Assembly: GCF_007754425.1 (NCBI RefSeq) | Contig: NZ_CP037452.1 | Location: forward strand, 4,563,164 to 4,627,163 | Direction: 5' to 3' | Length of the DNA: 64,000 bases | Origin: Gimesia fumaroli | GTDB taxonomy: Bacteria > Planctomycetota > Planctomycetia > Planctomycetales > Planctomycetaceae | In this document: one piece after another, positions 36,365 through 45,518 of the stretch | How the letters are laid out: every line of letters begins with the position of its first letter | Numbering within the stretch: position 1 is the first letter of the stretch | The notes under the pieces: generated by a model | Databases searched by the model: none | What the model saw: only the letters and a program-made list of their open reading frames with translations | What the model was told of the DNA's origin: nothing | Program-made: the position numbers and the translations under genes

Positions 36365-37915
36365 TTAATACAAGAACTCAAAGTTACGGGCTATACCGTT
36401 TCCAAAGTCAAAAAGAATATCTTCCACTTCATCGGCGGATAAGCAAGTACCTGTTCTTGGTGTATCGACAATCGTATCGTTGTGTGCCCTGCCATCGTAC
36501 CATGGATCATAATTGGAATACCCTGGTCGAGGAGTGAGCATCTTCCCGTTCTTCCCTGTCAACCTGTCGTCAGCACCATACAATTCGTGACGTTTCTTTG
36601 ATTCTGCAACCTCCAACATCGCACCTAAGCCATTGAGCGTCACGTCATATTTATAACAAACTTCTGGTTTTATTGAGATGATACAACGTGATCTTCCATC
36701 TGATTGTGTGTCGTATGTACAAAGTACAACAAAACCATCAAATTCCGATGCTCTGTTTAAGTCGCTTCTCGCCCAGATTTTGAAATATCGGCTTGGTTCA
36801 GGATTATTGCTTGTCACGTTTCGAATCAGCAATGTGTCAACAGATTTTCGACCGCCATATCGCAATGGCAATTTCAGCATTCCCTGACGAGCATGGCACT
36901 CCTTTCGAGACAAGCTTTTTTCGTAACGGAGATGGTCTTTTCTGACGAAGGCCCGATCTTCATCATCATACATCCCTGGACAGTTAAATGCATCAATTTC
37001 TAACAATGAACGGTCTGAATTGGCAAGGTTGGCAAGTACAAAGTCAAATAATTTGCTACTCGAAGATATTGCAGCAAGTCGTGCGGTATCTGGGTCATTC
37101 TTATGCTCGTGACGCAAACGCCCGGTCATTCGGTAGAAAGCGGAATATAAAGAGTATTTGTCCTTGTGCGTCATCGTCAAGAATCCTTGATCTACACGAT
37201 CTACAAATGAGATGAACGATTCTATAACTCGTTTTGATTCGTGAAATCTGCCAGTCGTGAGGTAGTTTTTCGTGAGATAGAGCGCAGCCAAACAATCCAA
37301 ATCTGTGTTTGATTGGAGAACAATTGTAAATGGGTCAGTAGAGTTGCGTCCAGGACGGACTGCATTCTGAATAAACTCAGGATGGTCATACACTAATCGA
37401 GTAGATGAATTTGCATCACCTGATTTCTGGTGGTGATCGATAACCCCATCACCAAGACGATTTCCTACATCCAGCCACAACTCATCGGAATGGCGGTAGA
37501 AAGAAGCCGCAGTTGTCCCCATCTCAACAAATCTATACCTGAAGCATTGCAGAGGAACGATAAAAACGTTGTCGCCTGGATCGGAGTTTGTTGGGAGAAT
37601 TTCATCGAAAAGGCAAATACGATCAGAAGACGGAATCCAAGAGATCTCTTCAAGCAGGAGGCGTACCTGTTTTGCTGTTTTATCAGGCAAACCTAAGCGT
37701 TCAGGGTAGCAGTTTGCATTTTGACAAATCGTAACAACTGTGTTTGCAGCGATTCTCTGGATGCCAGATTTCTTAATCTGAGCATGCCATCGATTAAACG
37801 TTTTGGAATTAATCCCTAGAGTTTCAGCCAATTGTCGTTGAGACATTGACAAGGCTTCTCTGAGGTCTTCCAAGACTTCAAGAAATGGTGACTGTATCTC
37901 CACGTATCCAGGCAT
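36365..37915 (-). CDS. Helix-turn-helix protein with DHH-phosphoesterase-like domain (unusual order)
   Basis: A 516-residue protein from the ATG at 37915, chosen because AGAGGA lies 6 bases upstream; the frame opens 57 bases earlier. Residues 22-43 (LSMSQRQLAETLGINSKTFN) form an XRE-like helix-turn-helix. The middle region has LDVGNRLGDGVIDHH (D149, D160, H161, H162), which looks like motifs II-III of DHH phosphoesterases. About 40 residues later comes SNTDLDCLAALYL (D205, D207), which resembles motif I but lies after DHH instead of before. The C-terminus has a distinctive PWYDGRAHNDTIVDTPR segment. I do not recognise the whole protein. A DNA-binding nucleotide or nucleic-acid phosphoesterase, regulatory or defensive, is possible. 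Confidence 0.65.
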   Translation of the reverse strand: MPGYVEIQSPFLEVLEDLREALSMSQRQLAETLGINSKTFNRWHAQIKKSGIQRIAANTVVTICQNANCYPERLGLPDKTAKQVRLLLEEISWIPSSDRICLFDEILPTNSDPGDNVFIVPLQCFRYRFVEMGTTAASFYRHSDELWLDVGNRLGDGVIDHHQKSGDANSSTRLVYDHPEFIQNAVRPGRNSTDPFTIVLQSNTDLDCLAALYLTKNYLTTGRFHESKRVIESFISFVDRVDQGFLTMTHKDKYSLYSAFYRMTGRLRHEHKNDPDTARLAAISSSSKLFDFVLANLANSDRSLLEIDAFNCPGMYDDEDRAFVRKDHLRYEKSLSRKECHARQGMLKLPLRYGGRKSVDTLLIRNVTSNNPEPSRYFKIWARSDLNRASEFDGFVVLCTYDTQSDGRSRCIISIKPEVCYKYDVTLNGLGAMLEVAESKKRHELYGADDRLTGKNGKMLTPRPGYSNYDPWYDGRAHNDTIVDTPRTGTCLSADEVEDILFDFGNGIARNFEFLY

Positions 37916-38577
37916 CCATAATCCTCTGGTTAATTTCTCTATAGTGTGGTTGTTCTGTCGACAATAATACAAAGAAACCCAAGCAAATGAATAGTACCAT
38001 AACCATCAATACACTACAAACTCAGGCTTGACTTTGAGAGTTCTGAAAAGCTTCGTTTCAATGCGATAAGTCATTGAAATGCTGGTGCTATGCCCCTGCG
38101 CATTTATAGATCATCGAAAGTAAACAATTTCGGATTTAGCGACAGGATCGTAGCTGTAGCTCTCATTACGCGCTACTGTGATCTTGATGTTTGTTGTAGC
38201 CAGGATAAATCTTCAATTTGTTAGTCAGGAATATGCTTTACCTATGCATATCTGGTAAAGGAGTTCAATTCCATCCACTTAGGAACTAGTAATACTTTGC
38301 TTGAGACGAAGTCATAATTTCAAATAAACCAAGTGTCTGCCTCAGATTGTTCAATCCTGGACAAAATCTCTTTTGTGTCTCATATGGACGCCTTGACTTA
38401 CTGCTGTCTCGCTCTTTTGAAATAAAGAGTCTCATATATGTCACTTCTAACTTTGTCTTCAGGAATGCGTTCTAAGCCCTGAATTATAGTGTTTTCCCGC
38501 GCGTACACTTCTGGTGTTGCTCGTATAGGTTTCAATCCAATTGTGTCAGAATCGAAGTATGCGGAGGGGATTTGACA
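37916..38577. other. Intergenic region, AT-rich
   Basis: About 660 bases hold no gene I can support. A 69-codon frame on the minus strand (38398-38607) overlaps the start of the small plus-strand gene and lacks a ribosome site. No repeats of the families seen elsewhere were found. Confidence 0.45.
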
Positions 38578-38775
38578 ATGTCTAAGATCAAAGATTACGT
38601 GGAACAATCAAACAACAAGAACCAATGGGATGAGTATGATAGCAAATTAGATTCGGACATGATTTATGAAGGTTGTCCAAACTATGGACAAAACACTTCA
38701 GTCCAGAATGTAGAAAACAACAGTTCAAAGGGGGCAGCCCCCGATTCCGTCAACGATAATGACAGACGCCATTGA
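38578..38775 (+). CDS. Small hypothetical hydrophilic protein (65 aa)
   Basis: A 65-residue protein rich in N, D, S and K with no hydrophobic segment. The start ATG at 38578 has a strong ribosome site, GGAGGGGA, 7 bases upstream, the main reason to believe the gene. No family is recognised. It contains a single Cys and may be disordered. An overlapping minus-strand frame is the competing interpretation. Confidence 0.45.
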   Translation: MSKIKDYVEQSNNKNQWDEYDSKLDSDMIYEGCPNYGQNTSVQNVENNSSKGAAPDSVNDNDRRH

Positions 38776-38845
38776 TTCATTCCTGAGAGGGCTGCTTTCT
38801 TAAGTGATCCTCGAATGACAGCAGGACTACTTGGCTGCCGCTTGA

Positions 38846-39502
38846 TCAATGATTCTTATCGCTAGCGGTCTGTCGCATCAGTTGAGAAACTTTCACGTTG
38901 TCATTGATTTCTGCATTCTCTGAGATCACGCCGAGAAATGGGTAATCGATCTTCCCGCCGACGAGAGGAAACACGGTTGTCGGGTGACGCTCTCTAAAGC
39001 GTTCTAACCCTGAGTCTGTCACTCGAGTCCATCTGGTATCCAAGATCTCAATGTCCGCGTTCGTATTTTTGGCAAATTCGAGCAGGCCCTTGTCAGTCAA
39101 ATTTGATCGTGCCAAATTCAAATGCTCGATTCGAACCAAACCTTTCAGACTCGGCAGTAACGTATTCACATCTCTCTGGTGGGAGGCATCGTTTTTTGAA
39201 ACCGGGAGGAGAGCCGGGGAATCGACTCCCACATTTCTTGCGTCATATTCTTCAATTTTTTCAATTCGATCTTGTTGAAATCCCATGAAGAAGTGCCATC
39301 CCAGACTCCTTTTTTTCTTGCCAATACTCGTCCCGGACAAAACACACCCTTCAGCCGCAAATGGTTTTGCAATTGGAAACACAGGATCAGCACCAGCCAA
39401 TTGCCGTTGATTGTTAATAATCACCCTGATCCCCGGGTTCTTTTGTTGCAGTTTTTCTACCGCCTCAATCCTGATTCCCAAGTTGTTTTTTGAAGAACGC
39501 AA
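38846..39502 (-). CDS. LRR-like protein, probably an N-terminally truncated remnant
   Basis: A 218-residue frame on the minus strand that starts inside the end of the dienelactone hydrolase gene (38-base overlap). Residues ~115-170 read as leucine-rich repeats ([39 protein letters not shown]), of the type abundant in planctomycetes. The first residues ([19 protein letters not shown]) look like the last repeat of a lost N-terminal LRR array. There is no signal peptide and no good ribosome site. I think it is a 3' fragment of a larger gene, though translation coupled to the upstream gene cannot be excluded. Confidence 0.45.
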   Translation of the reverse strand: MRSSKNNLGIRIEAVEKLQQKNPGIRVIINNQRQLAGADPVFPIAKPFAAEGCVLSGTSIGKKKRSLGWHFFMGFQQDRIEKIEEYDARNVGVDSPALLPVSKNDASHQRDVNTLLPSLKGLVRIEHLNLARSNLTDKGLLEFAKNTNADIEILDTRWTRVTDSGLERFRERHPTTVFPLVGGKIDYPFLGVISENAEINDNVKVSQLMRQTASDKNH

Positions 39503-40361
39503 TCGTCCGTTTCCAGGCCAGCTTTGCCGAGTCTTCGTCGTATCGGGGAGTGGTATCGTTGTGGAAGCCGTGATTGGCGTCTTCGTACACGAACGCCTCG
39601 AAAGGAATCTTGTTCTTCTTCAAAGCCTGTTCCAACTGCGGCGCGCCGGCCATGATGCGTCGGTCGAGCGAGGCGTTGTGAATCTGTAGCGGTGCTTTAA
39701 TCTTCGACACCTCAGCTGCGTCCGGCTGGCGACCGTAATACGGCACCCCGGCATCGACCACATCAGGAATCCGCAGTGCGAGTTCATACACCATGCCACC
39801 CCCAAAACAAAATCCGACCACACCGACTTTGCCCGTCGATCGTTTGTTCGTTTCGAGCCATTTCGCCCCGGCGACAAAATCCTGCGTCATTTTCTCCTTA
39901 TCACGCTTCCGCTGCATCACGCGGCCTTCATCATCATTCCCGGGATAACCCCCTAAAGGCGTTAACGCGTCAGGTGCCAGAGCCAGAAATCCTTCCGTAG
40001 CCAAGCGGCGGGCGACATCTTCGATATAAGGATTCAGTCCCCGGTTTTCATGAATTACCAGGACGGCGGGAAACTTAGTTCCTTTGGAAGGATACGCCAG
40101 CAGTCCCTGCATCTTGCCGGCCCCTTTGGGGGAATCGTAAGTCACGCGTTCCGTCTTGATCCGGGGATCGCTGGCCTTAACCTGTTCCGCCCAGGCATAG
40201 TTCGGCGACAGGCTGGCCAGTAATGATTCCACTGTCATGCCTCCGACAGCGAATGCACCGAGTTGTTTGATATAGTCTCGCCGATTCAGGCGACCGTGTG
40301 CGTAGTCGTCATACAAATCCAGAACTTCCTGATCAAATTGTGAAGCACGTTTCCGATCCAT
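39465..40361 (-). CDS. Dienelactone hydrolase family protein with twin-arginine-like signal
   Basis: A 298-residue protein. The alpha/beta-hydrolase core has [18 protein letters not shown], the nucleophile motif GFCFGGGM with catalytic Cys, an Asp in NASLDRRIM and the catalytic His in ANHGFHND. The N-terminus carries [18 protein letters not shown] at residues ~24-41, a twin-arginine-like export signal preceded by an unusually long hydrophilic stretch. Similar YghX-like proteins exist in many proteobacteria. The enzyme probably hydrolyses a lactone or ester outside the cytoplasm. Length is normal. The LRR remnant overlaps its 3' end. Confidence 0.83.
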   Translation of the reverse strand: MDRKRASQFDQEVLDLYDDYAHGRLNRRDYIKQLGAFAVGGMTVESLLASLSPNYAWAEQVKASDPRIKTERVTYDSPKGAGKMQGLLAYPSKGTKFPAVLVIHENRGLNPYIEDVARRLATEGFLALAPDALTPLGGYPGNDDEGRVMQRKRDKEKMTQDFVAGAKWLETNKRSTGKVGVVGFCFGGGMVYELALRIPDVVDAGVPYYGRQPDAAEVSKIKAPLQIHNASLDRRIMAGAPQLEQALKKNKIPFEAFVYEDANHGFHNDTTPRYDEDSAKLAWKRTIAFFKKQLGNQD

Positions 40362-40798
40362 TTTTCTGTCTCTCTCGATCTTAAAAGAACACTTGGGATG
40401 AATGACATTCTGATCTTGTCAGTTCGACACTAACCTGAAACCACCTTTGAATCACTACTGATTCAAAGCGGCTTGACTTAAACCTGACGAAGCAATCGTG
40501 TTCATGATAAAGATTAAAACTTCAAGTTGAAATGTTTTTTCGCAAATAAGCGTTTTTGGTGAGCACAAAGAAAAGAGGGAGCACTTTCGGTCGCTTCGCG
40601 CCTGGCACTTTCATAATGACCTAATCAGTTTCCAGTATTTTGTGACACGAGTACCACTAATCCAGGTTAACAGGATCGATGTGGCTGGTGATATCGATGA
40701 AGTTTCTTCCCAGAAGGCGATCAGAAAAGAGCCCGGTTATCCCAATCATTCATGCTCTGCTGCTGATCCTGCTGTTGGATCTTTAGCCATCCGGAACG
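40362..40798. other. Intergenic region without clear content
   Basis: These 437 bases lie between two genes on the minus strand. Only short unsupported frames occur (for example 40642-40836 on the plus strand). No repeat of the mosaic family is recognised. Part of it should be the promoter of the dienelactone hydrolase gene. Confidence 0.35.
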
Positions 40799-41959
40799 TT
40801 ATGCCCTTCGTTTATTCAGAACGAAATAGCCAATGATCAGAAGAATGAGTATTCCATTTAAAATCAACAGCCATCGCATTCCCGACCCATTCTTGAAGTA
40901 CAATCCACCTGTATTTTTCAGTGCATCGACTTTAGGAACAACCTTGCCATCCAGCCATGCGTATTGTAAGTGTTGCGCATCCTGCATTGAAACTCCCAGA
41001 CCGTTCGGTACTTTAGCCTGAAATTCAAAATCGTTGTCAGAAAAATCATCCAGGTGAATATCTGACAGAGTCACTTCAGCGATCAAAGTAGACGAGGGAA
41101 TATTAATACTATCTTCCCCTTCGTCAGAATTATCTTTGGTCATGATAACAATCGCTCCATCAACGATTCGAATCCCCTGAGGGAGCTTATGCTGCTGATC
41201 AAAAGTTTCAACTTTGCATTCATATTTCACAGGCAACCAGAGTCCGGCTTGCTCGGTAGACTGCTCCACGGTGTACACCATTGATTTCAAAGTTTTGTTT
41301 TCCCCGGGTTTCGTTCGCGTAAAAGAAATCTGTTCCGGCATGCCTCCTTTCGATGACGTCGCAAGACGAATATTTAAGCGGTACGCTTCCGTCTTACATG
41401 TCAACTCAGTCACGCCGTGAGACTGCTTTACTTCAGTCTGATCGAGAAGTAAATCCGGAATTGACAGGTATTGATTTCCATCCTGCAGATAGCCAAACAC
41501 AGGCGCCAGATACCCCCAGCCAACAGATTCTTTCCACAGAGATTTCGAAGGTTCAAGATAGCCGATGAATGACTCGGCTGTATTAGTGTCTCGTTTCACT
41601 CCAATAGAATAATAGAGATCAGTCCCCAGCACGGTTTCAGAGAAAACGGAAGCCGGTTTTAGCTGATCCGGTTTTTGTGCATCTCCGTTCATCTTTGTGA
41701 CGACGTTCCAGACCCGCTTCTGATCAAAATCGATTTTCCATTTCTGCGAGATCACATTGGTAAACACATCTCCGTCATCAGCAACTCGATCCCGATTCTG
41801 GTTGGTAAAAGAAATCTGATGAATCTGATCTAAATAGTTTTGATAGAGACGCCGAGCGGTCGAAGTTGTACTATCACCCTCTGCGGAATACGACATTGTG
41901 GTTACGCAAAACAGAATTAAAAATACAAGTACTTTTACTTGCGTTTCTGTATATTTCAT
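40799..41959 (-). CDS. Secreted, C-terminally membrane-anchored hypothetical protein
   Basis: A 386-residue protein with a signal peptide (ends MSYSAEG) and a C-terminal transmembrane helix followed by a basic end (about residues 360-386, ending NKRRA). Between them lies a beta-rich region that may be LolA-like, with a DFEFQAKVPNGLGVSMQDA segment of a kind recurring in planctomycete secreted proteins. No enzyme motif is seen. It lies downstream of the cysteine-rich peptide genes on the same strand but after their terminator, so it is probably transcribed separately. A role with them is only suggested by closeness. Confidence 0.65.
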   Translation of the reverse strand: MKYTETQVKVLVFLILFCVTTMSYSAEGDSTTSTARRLYQNYLDQIHQISFTNQNRDRVADDGDVFTNVISQKWKIDFDQKRVWNVVTKMNGDAQKPDQLKPASVFSETVLGTDLYYSIGVKRDTNTAESFIGYLEPSKSLWKESVGWGYLAPVFGYLQDGNQYLSIPDLLLDQTEVKQSHGVTELTCKTEAYRLNIRLATSSKGGMPEQISFTRTKPGENKTLKSMVYTVEQSTEQAGLWLPVKYECKVETFDQQHKLPQGIRIVDGAIVIMTKDNSDEGEDSINIPSSTLIAEVTLSDIHLDDFSDNDFEFQAKVPNGLGVSMQDAQHLQYAWLDGKVVPKVDALKNTGGLYFKNGSGMRWLLILNGILILLIIGYFVLNKRRA

Positions 41960-42157
41960 CTATATCCCCATACAACAAAGGTCAGCTTGCGAGAAGAAAA
42001 ATATAATTCCAGACAGAGGACTGTCAGAGAGTCATCGTCATAAAAAGCTCACAAAAATTATGGTTTCACCACGGCTGACCAGAAAAATAATGCACGAATC
42101 CCGATAAAACGTGGAATTGTATATGATCCAGAAATGATGCCCTGAAAAGATACACTT

Positions 42158-42206
42158 AAAAAACACGACTCGTCCTTATCAAAGTGAATAAGGAGAATCG
42201 TGCTTT
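42158..42206 (-). terminator. Rho-independent terminator of the cysteine-rich peptide operon
   Basis: On the minus strand, a stem of about 15 base pairs (ATAAGGA and ATCGTG arms at 42188-42202 pairing with 42164-42179, small bulges) has a loop of about 8 bases and is followed by six T (A at 42158-42163). It closes the transcript 54 bases after the second peptide gene and separates it from the gene at 40799-41959. Confidence 0.8.
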
Positions 42207-42259
42207 TATTTGTGTAACCTCAAACAAATTGATGTACTCAAAACATCATACAACAATGA

Positions 42260-42598
42260 TTAACCGCCTCCGCCACAACCATTTTTAGTCAACTTGGTCG
42301 TGTTTAAAGTTGCGGGACATTGTGCATCACCAGTACAATTTCCTGATGAGATTAAGCCCCCCGCTGGCTGGTGACTTCCATTATTCCCACCGATGTGCAC
42401 CGCTGAAAAAAAGTTTCCCCCAGTACAATGGGAAGGAACGCCAAGGTTGCAAGGCGTACTCTGGTAACCGCTATAGCTACACGCGGCACCTTTAACAGAC
42501 CTGGCCGACACCTGCTCTGCCGAGTCTACTCGTGGCCCCTGGAACAGGGCAATTGTCAGTGCAACAACAGCACCAACACCAAATAAATTTCGTTTCAT
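42260..42598 (-). CDS. Secreted six-cysteine peptide A ending in GCGGGG
   Basis: A 112-residue protein. The signal-type N-terminus (KRNLFGVGAVVALTIALFQ) is followed by GPRVDSAEQVSARSVKGAAC, probably a leader or processing region. The mature part has six Cys, in GAAC, TPC, SHC, GNC, AQC and GCG contexts, and ends GCGGGG. Length, Cys spacing at the end and the leader are shared with the paralogue at 42805-43143. AAGGACTG precedes the ATG in both. It is probably exported and disulfide-bonded. The neighbouring C39-like peptidase and MauE-like redox protein are the likely maturation factors. Family not recognised; the pattern recalls NVEALA-type peptides of Bacteroidetes. Confidence 0.75.
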   Translation of the reverse strand: MKRNLFGVGAVVALTIALFQGPRVDSAEQVSARSVKGAACSYSGYQSTPCNLGVPSHCTGGNFFSAVHIGGNNGSHQPAGGLISSGNCTGDAQCPATLNTTKLTKNGCGGGG

Positions 42599-42804
42599 GG
42601 GAATTCAGTCCTTTTTAATCAAAACTGAGAATCGTCCGTAAAATACCAACATGATATTTTATTCTAAAAAGAAGAGTCACTGATTTATCTCACTTTAGAT
42701 TTTCCACAACCTCTCTCGCTCTGATTCGACAATCAAAAAGACAGAGGACAGAGCACCTTCAAAAGAACCCGTTTTTACTGATTCTCTCCTGGTGAAATAA
42801 ACTA

Positions 42805-43143
42805 TTAACCTCCACCACCACAACCTTCTGTCGAAAGTCGATCTGTACTTAAGGCCGCGGGGCATTGTGCATTACCGGTGCAGTTTCCGTCTGCATGAAC
42901 TCCATCCACTACTTTGTGACTCCCCGCGGTCCCCTTGGCGGATGAAACAGCGGATTCAGACTGCCCTGCGGTACAAGCCGGAACAATATCGCAATCTATA
43001 TTTGTGTATCCATCATGATCACAAGCAGCCGCTCCTTTGGCAGACATCGCCAACACCTGTTCTGCCGAATCGACCTGCGGCCCCTGAAACAGGCCAATCG
43101 TCATCATGATCATCGCACCTATGCCAACTAATAATTTTTTCAT
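42805..43143 (-). CDS. Secreted six-cysteine peptide B ending in GCGGGG
   Basis: A 112-residue paralogue of the protein at 42260-42598. The N-terminal hydrophobic segment (KKLLVGIGAMIMMTIGLFQG) leads into PQVDSAEQVLAMSAKGAAAC. Six cysteines occur in AAAC, IDC, PAC, GNC, AQC and GCG contexts, and the C-terminus is again GCGGGG. The core between the third and fourth Cys is variable while the ends are conserved, as expected for peptides with a common processing system and diversified function. AAGGACTG lies before the ATG. It is 106 bases downstream of the MauE-like gene and in the same direction. Confidence 0.75.
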   Translation of the reverse strand: MKKLLVGIGAMIMMTIGLFQGPQVDSAEQVLAMSAKGAAACDHDGYTNIDCDIVPACTAGQSESAVSSAKGTAGSHKVVDGVHADGNCTGNAQCPAALSTDRLSTEGCGGGG

Positions 43144-43249
43144 GAAAATACAGTCCTTTAAAAAGTGACAACTTAAAATATTCTTCCTTGAAACCTTTAT
43201 GTGATCTTTCTATTTAAAAAGAGTTCACACGTTTCTCTGTTTCAATTAG

Positions 43250-43750
43250 TCAATGATTAGCCTGGAACTGTGCTGTTCTTCCCATCCACCAATACACGAG
43301 CATCCAAGACATCGATAACAAAAGTAGCCCACCGACCAGTGAAATTGTGGAAAGATCAATTGCCGTACTCTGGCGCGGCCCAAAGCAGCCACACGAAATA
43401 TCTAACCCTCTGATCTTCACCGAAATTTGAACGAGGGTGAATACCATGAGCATCAGCAGAGTAATCACATGCGCAGCGAAATGAAAAAAACGAAAGATAA
43501 GACAAGCCGCTAAAACCAACTGCAGGAAGGGAAGTACCATCGCAGTAAATTGTGCCATCACTGGGGGAATCAATTCGTATCGATAGACGGAACCAAGAAA
43601 ATAATAAGGGTTTCCCAGATGTGGCAATCCACTGAGAATCAAGAACCCTCCCAGCACCCAGGAAACCACGCTGTCAAATAACAGGAACCGCTCATCGGGT
43701 TCGATAAGGTGCATCTCGTCAGTCAAGTTCATCGTGGCATCAGACATCAT
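43250..43750 (-). CDS. MauE/DoxX-like redox membrane protein
   Basis: A 166-residue protein with four or five membrane helices (about 25-45, 65-85, 90-113, 130-155). The ISCGCFG motif near residue 120, between helices, is the Cys-x-Cys signature of MauE-like membrane proteins thought to pass electrons to periplasmic disulfide chemistry. Family members support disulfide formation or TlpA/MauD-like oxidoreductases. It lies 12 bases after the C39/rhodanese gene and before the two cysteine-rich peptides, so a role in oxidising or isomerising their cysteines is a reasonable inference. Confidence 0.8.
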   Translation of the reverse strand: MMSDATMNLTDEMHLIEPDERFLLFDSVVSWVLGGFLILSGLPHLGNPYYFLGSVYRYELIPPVMAQFTAMVLPFLQLVLAACLIFRFFHFAAHVITLLMLMVFTLVQISVKIRGLDISCGCFGPRQSTAIDLSTISLVGGLLLLSMSWMLVYWWMGRTAQFQANH

Positions 43751-43762
43751 TGCGAACTTTCC

Positions 43763-44992
43763 TCATTCTTGTGCTATTCTGCTACCTTCAGGAATGTGGT
43801 TTTGACTCCACTCGCGATAACCGCCGCGAAACACAGCAACATTTTTGAAATCATTGAATTCTAGAAATTGAGCAATCTCATCGGCAAAACCGCATCCGGA
43901 ACTTTGACAATACACGATAATGCGTTTTGTCCTGGGAACGCCTGCTAAAACCTGCTGACGATCATGCAATGCGGAATTGATCGGAATACTCTTCGCGTTT
44001 GGTAAAGTACCCCGTTGAAAATCGATTGCATAACGTGCATCCAACACCAATGGTTCCCCTTCCAAAATTTCCTTCTCGGTCTCTGCAAGGGTTAATTTGG
44101 GGATCTTCGAAGAATGATAGCGAATTGTCACTTCCGCCAAAGCAGTCGAATTGTTTAAAAAGCCAATTTCAGATGCGGCGTGGTACCCCAGGCTTAGAAG
44201 TAAGGAAAATCCGAAGATAATGCCCATTTGCCAAAGGAGGCTTACTTTTTTCGAATTGATTTTCAACCTGACAATCGAAAAAGAATTGCTGAAGCATCTC
44301 GCTAAGAAATAGACAGCAAAGGTGAGTAAGCCTAATCCCAAAAAGATTTCGACTCGCGATTCATATAAAAAGCCATGTGTCAGCTTTTCTTTTGAAATGG
44401 CAATTGCGGTTCCATCCCACTTTGAAAGCAGTTCAGCGATTGACATCGTTTGTAATGGAAGTGGCGCATCGACAATGCGAACACGATCTCCTTCAAATCC
44501 AAGGAAAGCAATCCAGTGATTAAAATTCTTGTCTGCCCGATTTCCCTGCACATGCAGAATCATTGGAGTTTGAATTCGCCTGAGATCTCGGTGCGTCAAA
44601 TGGGACAAACTTTCTGCGTGCGCACCAAAATCTCTGGTTGCATCAATGAGTTCTTTCGCACTACTGCCTTCAAATGAGCCGATATATCTGGTCTTGATGT
44701 AGTCTGCCGGATTCGTCTCGATTCCCAAAGCAGTCAGACACGCGTAAAGACTGTTGACACCGCAATAAGGACCTCGAATCCGATTGTCAGTCAACGCCGG
44801 CAATTGATCCTCTGCCTGCTGTTCGTTCTGCAAGGGTAAACGTTGAGCGGTTTGATGATTGTCACCATTGACTGGTTGAAACTCATCTGCATAGGTCGAG
44901 GGACAGGTACTCCCCACCTCTAGAATAAAGCAGAATACGAGAAAGAGATTCGTACTCTGAAACGAAAAAATGAAAGTGTTCCCTGGCATCAT
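43763..44992 (-). CDS. C39-like peptidase / rhodanese membrane fusion protein
   Basis: A 409-residue protein. Residues 8-27 are a signal or anchor. Residues ~66-210 resemble the C39 cysteine peptidase (bacteriocin leader peptidase): GPYCGVNSLYACL with C77, NHWIAFLG with H159 and RIVDAP with D175. Two membrane helices follow (~216-233, 252-275). Residues ~297-405 are a rhodanese domain: LVLDAR, YCQSSGCG with catalytic C362, and VAVFRGGYREW. C39 domains usually cut leaders of exported peptides but are normally fused to an ABC transporter; here the partner is a sulfur-transfer domain. It is first in an apparent operon with the MauE-like and peptide genes. ATGs at 44992 and 44989 are equally possible starts. 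Confidence 0.82.
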   Translation of the reverse strand: MMPGNTFIFSFQSTNLFLVFCFILEVGSTCPSTYADEFQPVNGDNHQTAQRLPLQNEQQAEDQLPALTDNRIRGPYCGVNSLYACLTALGIETNPADYIKTRYIGSFEGSSAKELIDATRDFGAHAESLSHLTHRDLRRIQTPMILHVQGNRADKNFNHWIAFLGFEGDRVRIVDAPLPLQTMSIAELLSKWDGTAIAISKEKLTHGFLYESRVEIFLGLGLLTFAVYFLARCFSNSFSIVRLKINSKKVSLLWQMGIIFGFSLLLSLGYHAASEIGFLNNSTALAEVTIRYHSSKIPKLTLAETEKEILEGEPLVLDARYAIDFQRGTLPNAKSIPINSALHDRQQVLAGVPRTKRIIVYCQSSGCGFADEIAQFLEFNDFKNVAVFRGGYREWSQNHIPEGSRIAQE

Positions 44993-45518
44993 CCTAAGTG
45001 CTTCCTAAACCCTCACCACCTACACAAAAAGCAATACAACTAAACTTAAAAACACTACAATAATCACTTACATTGATACATAAATCCATTTACACTGCGA
45101 TTAATCAGGTCACTATTATCTATTGAAACAAATAAAATCCCCTATAAAACCGAAAATAGCCCGGAACGATACATAAGTACCTTTGTACGTACACATATAG
45201 ACCAAATTCGTTCACAATATCAAGTAAATATTATGGTATTGGACAGATTTCGGTGAAATCACCCCATCTCCAGAACCAAGAGGTAACAACCTGAATCTCA
45301 ATGCCACCTCGCACTGTATATGTTTAACTTTGCCTCGTTAATTTGACGCGCCACACAATCAGTCGATCCCTCAAGATCTCTGTTTACTTGAGAGGCAATC
45401 AGCGGCTATCGCTATTTCTGCGAATGAATTGACAGCCCTTCTCTGTTCATTTACTTTTTAATACATTAAAGAAAGATGCTATCTTCTTTCTTTGCAGCCC
45501 TGACTTGAGGACGCTCCG
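44993..45518. other. AT-rich divergent intergenic region
   Basis: These 526 bases lie between the peptide operon (minus) and the methyltransferase gene (plus). They are strongly AT-rich (especially 45040-45240) and must hold both promoters. I could not define boxes with confidence and found no gene. Confidence 0.4.

Noticed and set aside
38398-38607. A 69-codon minus-strand frame with a protein-like end
   Set aside because: It overlaps a plus-strand gene that has a strong ribosome site; no family could be supported.
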